DNA of 64,000 nucleotides from Allolobophora icterica (taxonomy: Eukaryota; Annelida; Clitellata; Crassiclitellata; Lumbricidae), in contig OY744604.1 in assembly GCA_963556255.1 (NCBI GenBank), positions 21,194,566 to 21,258,565 on the forward strand. The letters run 5' to 3'. The position numbers and the translations under genes are program-made. The notes beneath the pieces were generated by a model, which did not search any database, had not been told where the DNA came from, and saw only the letters and a program-made list of their open reading frames with translations. Below, piece after piece: positions 32,642 to 53,689 of the stretch (positions within the stretch are counted from its first letter, which is position 1; each line of letters begins with the position of its first letter).

Positions 32642-33006
32642 CCAGCCATTCGTCCATTCACAAATCCATCATCCAGTCATACATCCAATCATACATTCAA
32701 TGACACATTCATACGATGACTGTATATAACATGTATTACTATGTTTGATTATCCTCATCGGTTTCACAATTATGTTAATGTGACGGAGAGTGCAGGAGAA
32801 ACTTGGGAGTCCAGGTTTGTTTTGCTTTTATTTGTTTCATATGCTTTTGTTCATAATCTGAATGGCAAGTGGAATGCCTCGAAAAACAGACATAAATTCA
32901 ACATCGATGGATCTGGCCATTCACTATTATATCCGGAAGCAATAAGGAGGGTAAAATTTCGTTTTGAGGTTTGTCAATTTCGTGTACGTATATAGGCCTA
33001 CATGTA

Positions 33007-34449
33007 CAATGTGTCTCAATTGAACTGATACCCTTTTTGTTTTGGTAATAAATCTGGAAATTCTAAAAATAATTCAACAAAATTTCACATATTGAATGAT
33101 GGATAAATTATCAATATTTTCTGAAAATTTAATCAAATTCTGTCGAGAACGTCAAAAGTTATGAACATTCAAATTTGGACAAACAAAATTCGAACTTTCC
33201 ATCATGTAAAAGATAAAATTATTTTTTGCAAACTGCATACTTTACTTACTAAGAAGGCATGACGTCATAATGACTTCATTTCCATTCAACAGACGATAAT
33301 AAAACAAAATGGTTTTCAGTGTAGAACTGTAGATGACTTGAGTTTGACTAAAATTTTAAGACAAGAAAAACATTACGGAACTAAAAGGTTTTTGAAGGAA
33401 TTTCATATTCCAGCCGGACAATGCTCCAGCTCACCGAGCAAAAAACTGTGGATCTGCTGTCAAGGGGCCGTCCACATATTACGTACGCAATGAGGGGGGT
33501 CGGGGGTCGGATTTTGGCGATTTTGCGTACGGGTGCGAACGGGGGGTCGGGGGTCGGACAAAAGTGTACGTAAGCAAAATAAATTTCTAATTATGACGTC
33601 CACATTAGCCTATTTATAACTCTGTATTGTCCTATAATAGTTGTCCGATGGCGTTTTATTACATTATATAAAAGCCATGTGCAGTTATTCTGTGCTGTGA
33701 ACGAGACACCTATAATTTGTCTATATTGGCCCTCACTCATCCTTCAATCTGGCCTAAAGTGCAGACTTTCGAGACACTTTCTGCAGCTGGTCTCCGGGGG
33801 GGGGTGCGTCAAGTGTACGTACGCGGGGGGGGAAGAAAATACGCTTGCGAACAGAGGGGAGGGGGGTCAAATTTTCCCGGATTTTTGCGTGCGTAATATA
33901 TGGATGGCCCCCAAGAGAAACTCCAGATTTTATTTCACCCACTGTTTGGTCCTCCAGTAGCCATGATCTCAATCCGCTCGACTACAAGATATGGAGCGTC
34001 CTTCAAGAACGTGTTTATCCCAAACCCGCGTCTACGCGACATTGATCATCTCAAACAGCGAGTTGTGGAGGAATGGAATCGTTTTGATCATGAAATTGTT
34101 AATCGTGAAATCAATGAATGGCCAGATCGCCTTAGAGCATGTACTCGAGCTAATGGCGGGCATTTTCAACATCAACTTTGAAGGACATTTGACTCAAATT
34201 AATTTTAAATGTTGATGTCTTCATGTTTTTTGTCGAATTCTAAATTTTAATAAAGAATTTAAAAAAGACTTTTTACATGTTGGAAAGTTCGAATTTTGTT
34301 TGTCCAAATTTGAATGTTCATAACTTTGGAACCTGTAAAATATTTATAATTTATACCTCTGTCAAAGCTTAAAATTTTATTGAATTATATTTAGAATTGA
34401 CAGATATTATTGCCAAAAAAGAGGGTATCAGTTCAATTGAGACACAGTG
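33007..34449 (+). mobile_element. Tc1/mariner-type transposon, internally deleted and interrupted
   Basis: Inverted ends (TGTGTCTCAATTGAACTGAT at 33010 and the inverse at 34446) with TA on both outer sides (33005-33006 and 34450-34451). The transposase remnant reads on the plus strand: VDDLSLTKILRQEKHYGTKR near 33328-33390, i.e. the N-terminal helix-turn-helix region, then directly the catalytic AGQCSSSP/DNAPAHRAKNC block near 33415-33445, so the middle of the gene is missing. After a nested element (33464-33911) it continues SSSHDLNPLDYKIWSVLQERV, with D of NPLDY as the last catalytic position, and ends ...GGHFQHQL at about 34180. Without the nested element the length is about 995 bases. Confidence 0.88.
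33464..33911. mobile_element. Small element with GGGGCC(A/G)TCC ends, copy 1
   Basis: Ends GGGGCCGTCCACATATTACG and inverted GGGGCCATCCATATATTACG; 3-base duplication CAA at 33461-33463 and 33912-33914. The inner ends are G-rich tracts with TACGTACGCA. A 3-base duplication is compatible with Zator or PIF/Harbinger-type elements; no transposase to decide. It interrupts the mariner transposase remnant. Confidence 0.86.
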
Positions 34450-34534
34450 TAGAAGTAGCGCATGGCTACCATACATTTGAGAGGAAATAGAGCTCCAGAT
34501 GTTTATCGAAAGTTATCCTTTTCTGAGAACTTAA

Positions 34535-34794
34535 GTCATAATCGATCAAAAACTTGCTTGTAGCTAGAATTTCTAAAAAAAAGTCATCAAATTTTTCTGA
34601 GACGAATTCTTAAAAAAGGCCATGAAGTTTTTTTTAAATGTGAAATTCAATAAAGGTCATAAAATCTTTTGAAGATGGATTAAATTAACATGTCGAAATT
34701 CTGAAATTTTTTGCCGACCGCCCTTCGGACGCTCGTTGGTCCCGCCACAAACCTTGTTCCCCCACCCCAGAAGAGGGGACTAGATTAAACACTG
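34535..34794. mobile_element. Small hAT-like element (CAGTGTT family), degraded copy 2
   Basis: The right end GGGGACTAGATTAAACACTG (ending 34794) with CCTTGTTCCCCC and AGAAGAGGGG is the inverted left end of the copy at 39610. The body has AAAGTCATCAAATTTTTCTG words like the other copies. The left border is unclear and no duplication is found. 34450-34534 and 34795-35740 hold nothing assignable. Confidence 0.6.
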
Positions 34795-35744
34795 ATTAGC
34801 ATACATCGGCATAAAACAGCCAGTCTAAGGCCGGCTAATATCTATCATGGACAGTGCTACATAATTCGCACATTTGTAGTTCTACCGTATTGTCGATGCG
34901 CCGAAAATTATTGTACTGCGCCAAATTGTCGGGTTGTTCTGATCATTGCAGTGAAATAGTCGGGCGTGATTCTTCACCATCGATGCCCGTTTGAATGGGT
35001 GCCACGTCTTAAAGGTCCCATGCAGTGTCCGCACAGTACAAGCCGAGATTGAAAGCGTTTAAGTAAGCCACCATCGGTATCCGTACTCGCATCCGCACGC
35101 ACATGTAACACATGCTATGTCATATACAATTATACATGTCACATGTAATATCCATTTTTTTATTTTGCTTCTGTATAACTTTGTGTATATGCATTATTCC
35201 ACTGAAATCTACCGTATAACAAGTGAAATATTAACTCACTATTTCTCCGATCTTAACTCATTAACTGACCCAACAGTGAGGAGATAGAATAAGAGGTAGG
35301 GTTCAATCCTCCAACACTACGACAACTTAAACACTGTATAGAGATATAGAAAACTGGAAAATTAGACTCGGCTGATATGATAATCCTAATCTGTTCAGTT
35401 GTTAAGTTAGTAAACGTCATACGACAAAGCATCACCAGAATCTTAAAGGCTCATGTCTTGCGAAAATCATAATTATGAGCTTCTTCCAATTGCAAGATGT
35501 GGAGCTATTTACTTTTTTAATATCGATGAGAAATTTATGAACAAAAACCATTCAAGAATTTCCTTGATTACACTCAAAGTCAAAGATATTAATCATGTTG
35601 TATATTATCATGTTCGCGTCATCATTGAAGCACAAAATTAAAATCCGTTGATTGTACCAGTTATTGTCAACGACGGTCAACAACTCATCCAGAAAAATCC
35701 AATCCGGGTATTGTAATCCGTTTTTTGTTGATGTAGGCCTAGGC

Positions 35745-35792
35745 TAGCTTTATTTATCGAATCAATTGTCCATCTGGCGAATAGGCCTAATA
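35745..35792 (-). pseudogene. Trace of a TRIM-NHL last exon
   Basis: GAATCAATTGTCCATCTGGCG with preceding TTTATTTATC matches 42917-42960 of the intact NHL exon (GGATCAATTGTCCATCTGACG) in the same orientation. Only about 45 bases are recognisable, so this is tentative. Confidence 0.35.
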
Positions 35793-36589
35793 ATTTAATT
35801 TACCTAGTAATTAATAGGCCTACTTTGTCCTTCCCGTGCAGGTCTGCACATCGGGCGCGGCATCTCCTTCACACTCCTCTGTCTACTGCTATCCTCTCCG
35901 CCGTCTCCCACGTCATCTCCAGATGTCTCAGGTCGTCTATGATTGTCCCAGGCCAGTTCTTTCTCGGCCTTCCTCTTTTCCTTTCCCCCCAGCGTCCCAG
36001 TTCATCACTTCTTTGCTCTCCTGCCATCGTCCATGCGGAAGACATGCCCCATCCATCTCAATCTTCTCATTCTTATGATGTTTTGCATGGTCGCTTGCCC
36101 TGTCTTTTCTCTAACGGTCTTGTAGGTTACTTTGTCCCGTCATGATATACGAAGAATTCTTCTAAACCTTCTGTGATGTTCCGCCTCAAGTCTCCTCCTT
36201 TCCGCCGCCGTCATTGGCCACATCTCTGCTCCATATAGCAGTGTGCTTACAACGCGTTGTGAACTGCAGCTTTGTTCTAAGACTACACCCATTTTTCTTC
36301 CATATCCTGGCAAGTTTTCCGAAGGCAGCGTCTGCCTTTCCTATGCGCATTTTTATTTCTCTCTCACAGCTGCTTCCCAGGTAGTAGAATGCATCTACAT
36401 CTTCCACCTCTCCGCCATCGATAACAATCCTATCGTCCCCACTCCACTTTTCGACCTTCATGATCTTTGTTTTACCATGGTTGATAGCGAGTCCCATCTT
36501 TGCAGCCTCTTATTGTATTGTGGAGGTTAGTTCTTCAATGCCTTTCCAGGTATTGTCAAGCAAGGCTATATTGTTGGTCTGATCGCTCT

Positions 36590-37703
36590 TTTTTAATTTT
36601 TAATTTAGTAGATACGAGCGCTTGTTTAATTGAAGCTAGGGCTGCGCGCTAGCGGGTCGACGGCAGTTGTTGTTTGTCGAGTCTTCGAGAAGAACTGGGG
36701 GGAGGGGATTAACGTGGTGTTTCTTGAGTTAGATTTCGGAGAATCTACTTTAAAATTTGCTGGTATATTTCGGTAAAATTTGATGCACAACGGTTTGCAT
36801 TGTAGGTGAGGCTAAGGTGTAAGTTTTATAATCGGATGATACCGATTTCCATAGAAAATTTGAAGTTATTGCCCAACCGCTGTAAAACGAAACGTTTTGG
36901 TCGCCATTGATTGATGTAGCTCCATTGTCCGGGCGCTTCACTTTGCACAGGGAGTATATTTGCTCTTGTTTCCACGCTAAAACATTGCCCAAAGGTTCAG
37001 TGCTTAGTCAAGTTAGCCTAAGGTCCTAAGTTAAAATACTGTTCTTGGTTTTTAGATTTGGTAACTGACTATATTATAATATCCACGTCCTGTATTTTAA
37101 TAGAGACTGTGATAGGCCCTTGTGTTGAATGTGTGAAGACTTTCATTGGAAAACATTAATAACAATATTTGTCAATTATTTTTAATAAAGGATAGACGAA
37201 GCCAAACCAGCTGTTGAGTGCTGTGTTAATGACTCCTGTTCTTAGACAAGTGGTTTCACAAAGTTACCTGAAATGCTCAGTCACATACTAGAGGAAAGTG
37301 GTGGCTTAGTAGGTAATTCAGAGCATTCTTCTAGAGTTCGAACGCCTCAGTCTGTGTTTGGTTCACAGCATGATGTACAGTTAGCCTTGAACCCTGAAAG
37401 TAAGGATGAGGTAATATGGAGCGATGAGGTCCCCATGAACCCAGAGGCGTTACCAGGGGTAACACTCACCTCTTGCTTAGAGGTCATGGACATCACTCGA
37501 TGTCATTTGGTATCAGAAGTTCAAGAACCCAGGCTCAAGCTAAACCTGATGTACACCCTTCCCTCCCGTGGAAACGCAGTGAACGTCTTGAAATGGTGCC
37601 ACATGTACATTATGGTAACGGTCAAGTTAAGATGACTCTATTGGCCCCCGGCACACCACGGACCCCATCGCCGACCGGCGAGGAACGAACCCGCCGCCTT
37701 TTT
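36590..37703. other. 1.1-kb insertion within the RTE LINE, unidentified
   Basis: It separates two parts of one RT frame, so it is an insertion. I see no inverted ends, LTRs or simple tail at the junctions. A plus-strand frame of 120 codons at 37273-37635 has no recognised motif. Confidence 0.5.
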
Positions 37704-38169
37704 AATATCATCTGCAAAGTCGAGATCCCATGACCTATCGTCATTCACCCATTTCAGTCCAATATCGGCATCTTTCGTCACTTTCGTCATTATCCAGTCT
37801 ATAACCAGGGCAATGGTGATAGCACACACCCCTATCGTACTCACGTCACAATCTGGAACCATTCTCCCATTCCCCCTCCGTGTTTTGCCGCACATTTACT
37901 GCCATCATCGAAGCTGCAGATGATGTCTATTATCTTGGCTGGTAATCCATATCTCTTCATTATCTTCCAAACTGATTCTCTACGCACGCTATCAAAAGCC
38001 TTTCTGATGTCGAAGAAAAGGATAAGTACAGGTTTTTCGTACATAAGCTACTTTTCTATTATTTGCCTGAGTGTGAAAATCTGTTCGCAGAATCCTGCCT
38101 GTTCCTGTCGTAATCGCTCGTCCACAGCTATTCTCATTCTGCTCAGCATTATCGTGGCCATGACCTTTT

Positions 38170-38364
<195 letters not shown>

Positions 38365-38671
38365 GTCACACAGTACTTGCTATGGTGCCACTCAACCTGT
38401 GCTTAGCCACGTCTTCCAAGGACCGACAGCAAAGTAATGCCTCTCCAGTTGTCTCTTAGATCTCCTTTTTGGGGAATTGGGATGATTGCATTCTCCTTCC
38501 ATGTACTTGGTATCTTTCCTGTTCTCGATATGTCATTGCATAAGCTTGTTAGCTGTCTTATCATCTCCTCGCCTCCATATTTAATCATCTCAGCTTTGAT
38601 TCCATCTCCTCCCGCCGCCTTTCCATTTTTTAGATTCTTAATTGCCCTTCGTACTTCATTTAATTTAGTTT

Positions 38672-39134
38672 GGGGCCATCCACATATTATGTACGCACTT
38701 AGGGGGGGAAGGGGTCGGATTTTGGCGATTTTGCGTACGGGTGCGAACGGGGGGGAGGGGGGGGACAAAATGTGTACGTACGCAAAATAAATTTCTAATT
38801 ATGACGTCCACATTAGCCTATTTATAACTCTGTATTGTCCTATAGTCGCCCGATGGCATTTTATTACATTATATAAAAGCCATAGGCAGTTATTCTGTGC
38901 TGTGAACGAGACACCTATAATTTGTCTATATTGGCCCTTCAATTATCTGGCCTAAAGTGCAGAGACTCGTTGCCTTGAGCTGTCTGAGACACTTTCTGCA
39001 ACTGGTCTTCGGGGGGGGGGGGGGTGTGTGCGTCAAGCTTACGTACGCAGGGGGGGTGGTGGAAGAAAGTACGCTTGCGAACAGGGGGGTCCAATTTTCC
39101 CGGATTTTTGTGTACGTAATATATGGATGGCCCC
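38672..39134. mobile_element. Small element with GGGGCCATCC ends, copy 2
   Basis: Ends GGGGCCATCCACATATTATG and inverted GGGGCCATCCATATATTACG; 3-base duplication TTT at 38669-38671 and 39135-39137. It aligns along its whole length with the copy at 33464-33911. It lies at the N-terminal edge of the RTE LINE RT. Confidence 0.86.
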
Positions 39135-39224
39135 TTTTAGAAGAACATTTTAAATGCAATTCGATTAATCTGTTACAGACAAAACCCGTCCAATTTCGTC
39201 CAATTTCTTTATCAATTTCCATTT

Positions 39225-39470
39225 GATAACCTCGCGAGATTTCATTCGGCTGATATAAATGGAATTTAGAATTGCTTATGTAGAGACATTTTTTTCTGAT
39301 GCAGCATCTTATGTCTTCGAATCCCATCGACGACTGAAACTGAATTCTATCGAATCGTAAACATCAAATTCTAAAGTCCATCCACTCACAACAAACAATT
39401 CTTTGTCTAAGGTCGTCATTTATTTGGTTGATTTTTCCTTCTTCGATTAACCTTCGATATTTTAAAGGTC
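39225..39470 (-). pseudogene. Relic of a TRIM-NHL last exon
   Basis: GACGACTGAAACTGAATTCTATCGAATCGT, CTCACAACAAACAATTCTTTG and the following bases match the start of the NHL exon at 43190-43330 in the same orientation, with stops. It is the reading of a decayed paralogue of the intact gene, near its NHL exon beginning. Confidence 0.7.
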
Positions 39471-39609
39471 TTGCCTTAGGCTAATCAAACACGAATAGTA
39501 ACACCTTATTTATCCCAAGACCTTTTGGTTAGATAATATAGTAGGCTACATCCGTTGCCTTAAATAAAATGCTGACATAATATGTTCTTACATTTCGCGT
39601 GTACACAAC

Positions 39610-40036
39610 CAGTGTTTAATCTAATCCCCCTCTTCTGGGAGGGGAAACAAGGTTTCTGGGGAGCAACAAATTTCTTGTCTTGAAAGTTTCTGACTTTCCC
39701 AACTTTTCAACTTTTTCAACTTTCATCTTCCCAAAAAAACTGATGACCTTTTTTTAGTCATTCGTACAACTTTTTACACTTTTGACTTTTTTCAACCTTT
39801 TCAACCAACGTTCATCCAAACTTTGTCAACTTTCATCTTCACAAAAAGATGATGCTTTTTTAGTCATTCGTCTCTCAAAAAGTATATAACTCACCTCTCG
39901 GGGGGGGGGGGGGAAACCGTGTATCCTGGGGGGAATTTCCCTCCCCAAAACTTCTCTACACTATAATATTGCTGGCCTCGGGGGGAAACACAAATCCTGG
40001 GGGTTATTCCCCCAAAGACGTCTAGATTAAACACTG
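39610..40036. mobile_element. Small hAT-like element (CAGTGTTTAATCTA family), best copy
   Basis: Inverted ends CAGTGTTTAATCTA on both sides and an exact 8-base duplication TACACAAC (39602-39609 and 40037-40044). 427 bases, non-coding, with repeated CAACTTT words and G-runs near the right end. Confidence 0.93.
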
Positions 40037-40131
40037 TACACAACATAATTAAATTCATCATGAAATAAAGTAGCAAACTTTCAGGATTGAAACATATGAC
40101 AAAATTAAGAAAATTCGGTCGTTTATATAAG

Positions 40132-42225
40132 CAATGATGGGCAATAGTAAACTAAAAAGTTGCTGACTTTTAGTGTAACTAAAAAAATTTAGTAAAGGAT
40201 GAAGTTTAAAAAAAATAGTTTAGTTAAAACCATAGTTTAACTTTAAAAAATTTAGTTGCTAAGTAAAAGGTTTAACTAAAAAAATCAGCAATATGCAACT
40301 ATTTTCTGCAATGAACATTGAACACTGTCAACAACTCAAAGCGAAACTTATTGATTAACACTATGGTTTTAGCATTAACAGCCTGTGTTTTCAAATTCAT
40401 ACACTACTTACAGTTTGCCTGTAACTGTATGCTATAATAAATCAATCAATAAATCAATAGATCTTTATTGGTATTCACGACATTATTACAGAAAGTTATT
40501 AGTTATCCGCTAGATGTAAAGTGCCTGGTATAACAGCAAAGTAGTATGAGACAATTAACAGAATAAGCACTTTGTAACATTTTAGAGAATAGAAACATTA
40601 CAACTTCACATATTACCATATAATTTTAGTATTCAGTTTAGAGAAACTTTTGTAGTCGCAAATAGAAAAGGGTAACCCTAAAGGGATGGAAGTCCCCGCT
40701 ATCCAGGGAAGCCCTGCTATTTCTATTAGGTACTTTAAATAATGGCAACTGAATAGATCCAACATCTGATACACGAATTAGTAAGCATGAGTTTAGGTAG
40801 AATACGTACTTAGGTCTTAACTAATTATCAATAATAACTCTAGAATTATAAGGAAAATAAAAACTAACCCAAAAGCAAGCCCAACAAAATTGGCTTCATC
40901 GAGTCCTAACTGGGACTCGACATGCTCAGTTGTTGGTAACATCAGTTTAAAGGGGAGTAAAAAATGTAAGGACACAAGCTCCTACATTTGACTTCATGAT
41001 TAATTGGCCTACAAACAGGAGTAGTCGCACGGATACAGAAACCGCAAAATACTTATTCGTTAATTAAGAATATTCTTAAGCTCTTTTTAAAAGTGTACTT
41101 ATTTTTCGCATTTCTGATTTCCACCGGGATAAAGTTCCAAATTCGCTAAATTTTCTCAAATTCGTTCGAGCTGTGGTAGGTCGATAGAGTGCAGCACCTC
41201 TAGTATAGTGTTCATGTATTTTTTTAATTTAAGGCGAACTATCCTTCAAAGGAGGCTGGTAGCAAGTTATGACTGTATGAATATAGCAGTTGAGCAATTT
41301 GCAAGGTCTTAATTTGTTTGAGGTTTAGGAGGTTTAGGTCTCTGAATATTGGTTTAGTATGATCAGTTCTGTCCGCCCCCGCTATCATTCGAACTGCTCT
41401 TTTCTGTAATATTACCAGTCGTAGTAGAGGAGAATCGTAATTTGAGACCCATATTAAGTTTGAGTAGGAGAGATAAGGAAGGATTAGGGAGTTATATAAG
41501 CTCAGTCTGATATTTTTAGGAAGCATTTTTGCAACTCTAGAAATTATTCCTATGTTTTTTGCATTTTTTTAGGGATACATGGTTAATATGATCCTTCCAG
41601 CTTAGATGACGATCAGTGAATACACCCAGGAATTTTACAGAGTCCACTTTGGTAATTAATAGGTTCATTATTAATGGATAGTTCGCCAATTTTGGGCTTA
41701 ATTTTCCTGTAGGATTTAAAAACTATGTAATTTGTTTTTTTATGTTAAGTGTTAATTTATTTGCAATAAATCAATCATTAACTTTGCTAAGCTCAGCATT
41801 AACTGATTCCATAAGGGTAGCCCAAGAGGTACCAGATTGAAAAAATACTGGTATCATCTGCAAAGAGAACAAAATAGAGGGAAGTAGAAATCTGGGCGAG
41901 GTCATTTATATATAGCAAGAATAATAAAGGTCCCAGATTGGATCCCTGATGTACCCCCGAGGAAATGATTCCCGGTTAGATAACAGTACACATTGCATAG
42001 TTTGTAGGTGAAATTGTCATTGACGCTCTGCATTATTACAGTTCAGTTAACCTCTGTTATTGTGAAAATGTTTGTCGTAAAAGCTTTGAAAAAATTTGAA
42101 AAAGTTTGGCTACCGGTTTAGTTAACTATTTTTTCAAAATTAGTTGCCAACTTTAGTTAAACTAATTTTTTTAGTTGGAAAATAGTTTTAGTTTTACTAA
42201 AAAAATAGTTTAGTGCCCATCACTG
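40132..42225. mobile_element. hAT-like element (CAGTGATGGGCA ends) containing a LINE
   Basis: Left end CAATGATGGGCAATAGTAAA, right end inverted CAGTGATGGGCACTAAACTA; flanks TATATAAG (40124-40131) and TATATACG (42226-42233) agree at 7 of 8 bases. The inner ends carry repeated TTTAGTTAAAC / ACTAAAAAAAT words. No transposase seen. A LINE (40440-41990) fills most of it. Confidence 0.75.
40440..41990 (-). pseudogene. CR1-group LINE (family A), degenerate
   Basis: The best frame (41526-41239) reads LPKNIRLSLYNSLILPYLSY, LQKRAVRMIAGADRTDHTKP and FRDLNLLNLKQIKTLQIAQL, the C-terminal LINE region also seen at 46408-47418. Weaker RT traces reach about 41990. The 3' UTR has CCCTAAAGGGATGGAAGTCC and ends with an AATCAATCAAT tract at 40438-40460. 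Confidence 0.75.
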
Positions 42226-42503
42226 TATATACGAAGCAAAAGCAAATAAAGAAAACTGGAACTTATTGAGTATAAATTGCACATCAGAATTTTTGAAATA
42301 AATTAGAATTTTAAAAACAAATTCAAATATTTGCAGGGCTGTTGTATTGCAGTTAAGAGTAAGATTTGCATCTGTTCAAAGAAACTATTTACTTTGTCAA
42401 GTATTGATAAGAAAATTAAGAACTGAAACATTAAATCAAATTTACTTTGATTTCATATTTAAAGGGACCATTTACTTAACTTTTTTTTATCATATTCACT
42501 TAA

Positions 42504-50678
<8,175 letters not shown>

Positions 50679-51565
50679 GTTATGATCTAAACATACTCTA
50701 AAATCTTGTGCATTTTCGATTTCACTATGGTTTAGGCTTAATTAATCGGTCTACTTGCCCATCAAAGGTAGATGTCACATGAAAGGAAATTTCGATCCCA
50801 CAAATAGGAGGCCATAGTCTATCTGAACGCAGCTGTTAACGATCTTGGTTACAAATGTTCGAAGATCTAGGTTGATAGATCAAAGACAGACTGTAACAAA
50901 AATTAAAAAATTATATCTGCTGTAGGCTGTGTTGATAGACTGAACACGTTGTTGACAGTTGCTATGCGCAGAGCCACTAACTAAAGATCAAGGACATACG
51001 TCACTACAGCTGACAAGTGTGATATAGTCCAAGATCTTACAGATATTGGTCCTGTTGTCTGGCAATAGAAACACACTGCAGTAAGAGTAAACCGTTTAAT
51101 TTCTTTAATATTAATTTCTTTGGTACTGATCGATCAGATCTTCTCTCTGCACTGCTGGATCTTTTTCGGTTTCTTACCGTTTACAATCTTAACATTATTA
51201 ATCAGACGCATATATAGCACTGAGATTTTACAAGTTGCTTAAGGCTTATTTAGGCTTTAGTTAGTAAGCAGGTAATCTTACTGTCTTAGTTCATACACTC
51301 ACGTTGAAGGCTGTATTTTCAATTTTTATTATATCACAAAAATACACACTTCCTACATTCTTCTGTGATCACGCTCGGTCCTTCATTTTATTATAGGCCT
51401 AGGCAACGACACGGTGGAGGTTACAAATCTTCTTATGAGCCTTTAAATTTTTGGGAAAAATGGAAGAAGTTTTGAACTGAAATGCATTTATGATCATAGC
51501 TTGTGCTTAGGATCATGTATACACTCTCGTAGGATGCAGGACTCTGATGTGCTAGCTGGTCTGGT
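50679..51565. other. Upstream region of the TRIM-NHL gene
   Basis: No TATA box or other promoter motif that I can place with confidence. The first 130 bases (50679-50810) share words with the region above the relic at 57215-57330 (for example GAACGCAGCTGT), supporting common origin. Intron 1 (48840-49543) also shows no embedded element. Confidence 0.4.
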
Positions 51566-51819
51566 CAGTGGCGTAGCCAGGTTTTAACATCAGAGGAGCG
51601 AGCACATAAGAGGCCCAAATTACCAATATAATTAATTTCAATTAATGATATTCATTATGATTTTACGTATTTGTCTTTGTCTTTTAAACAAGAACACTGA
51701 ATCACCCAAAAGGTGGCAAAAGCAGCATGTATAGTAAACGAGCAATAGTATAGTATACTATAACATAACAGACTACAGTAAAAACACAAACCAATTAAAA
51801 CAGCCTTTTTGTCTAGGCT

Positions 51820-52310
51820 TCATTTTAGCAAAGTTATCGATTATTTTGCTATTATCCACTTCACTGAGGAATTGTCTTTCGATTGTAATCAACGCTTAAC
51901 CAGACAATCTGTCCTCGTCCATGATTGTAGAACGTACCTACGATTTTATGAGCTTGAGTCGGCCGAAAGATCTTCCGCTCCGATGCTGTTTATTGGTAAG
52001 CTCAAAAAATGCGCTACAATGGACAGGCTAAGATTAAAGGAACACATGCCATTGGCGATCATGAATTTTAGTACATTATTGATAGTCACTTCTTCGACAC
52101 TGGAAATTTCCTTATTGATAATACTGAACATTTCCTTGTAGCCTACATGTCTTTAAATGAAAGTAACGCTTGCACATTTTCATTTCGACTTTCGATACGT
52201 CCGAGTACATGTCTGTCGAATATTCTAATTTGGCCACATTATCGGCATTCATATTGCTAAAATGCTTTGGATAGACAAAAAAATGTGGACGCCACATTTG
52301 TAAATATGCT
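51820..52310 (-). pseudogene. hAT transposase C-terminal relic
   Basis: The minus strand shows, with stops between them, a region ending SLPINSIGAE followed by RYVLQSW and DCLVKR, matching the usual hAT C-terminal order (LPVSSA.aERSFS, then KtylRs, then L..L). The known family role is dimerisation of the transposase. Confidence 0.55.
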
Positions 52311-53689
52311 CAAATCTTTTAGTTGTGCTATTTGTGACACAGTCTAGTGACACTAAGTAGGTTTCAACAGTGTTGTTCAAAGTATCGGGCAAATGTACTT
52401 AAGTAAAAGTAAAAGTAAACAGGTTTTTATGTACTTAAGTAAAAGTAAAAGTACTCATCAAAATTTTTACTTAAGTAAAAGTAAAAAGTATTCTTCAAAA
52501 ATAATACTTTTAAAGTAAAAAGTAAAAGTATCAAACATTTTTATAGCGTCCTTTCAAGAAAACTACTCTGAGGCTAATGAACCATAAAAGGTCACAGTAT
52601 TTCCTTCTATGCTCTTTAGTTTGAACATTGGCGACAAATATGGCCATGGATGCTTTAAGTTGTCATCGGTTTCACTCATTATGAACGAGAGTTTAAAGAT
52701 AAACGAATAAAAGTGCCAACAATGTCCACTTTTGCGACTTTATTTCAAGAAAACTTCGCACGACCTAAACTAGTTTCAAAACAACGCAAGTAGTTCGCGT
52801 GGTTTAAGTGAAGCCTTTCTATTGGTCACAGTTGGCGTGGTTTGAGTGAAGCCTTTCTATTGGTCACAGTTGGAAATTACCAGAGCCTAAAATAGACTTC
52901 CAATCGCGCGATGTATAATAATATAAATTTATATTGGCTTCTTCAACTTGGTCCTTTCGAACGAAATGTATTAGCGCAATTTTAGAGTAGGGTCGACCGA
53001 GGTAATATGGCCACTCCGGGTAATATGGACACCCCGTCATTCTGGCTAAATATTAAGCCTATGGTCATTCTAATGCATTGTCATTCTTATGCTGTTTCTG
53101 GGGAATTTCGTAATCATAGCGGGAAGATTACTTGTAGAGCTTAGAATTTTCCTCGAATTTTTCCAATATTTGACATATTTTCTTGAAAGAAATGGTGAGT
53201 ATAACTTATAATTTTTTCACAATGATTTGTTGGACGAAATTTTCAGAAAAATTCCATTGATTTGTTATTGCATCTGGCCTTCGAAAAATTGTGCTTATGA
53301 ATTGCGTCGCAGATGGCAGACCGCCATTTTCACTAAATTGTTACTGCTACTGAATTGGGGCTACATGGCCACTACTAGCCTGGGTAATATGACCAGTGTC
53401 CATATAACCCCATGCAATGTACATATTGCCCCGTTATGATGACACACTAAGTTTTAGGAATAGCCCTATTTAATTTTTATTATTAAGCCTACAACCCAAA
53501 CTTGTGCCTAGCCCTATAGTAACAAGTCAACAATGACCTTGTTTCATCGATAGCTGCACAAGCAGAAATGCTGGAAACATCATTTTCAGACATTCTTTAG
53601 TGATTCGTCATGGAAGTGGAAGAAAAAAGCAAACTGTTTCTCATAGCACAATGTTGACACGCTCGCCGTATAAACCATGTTAGGAGGGG

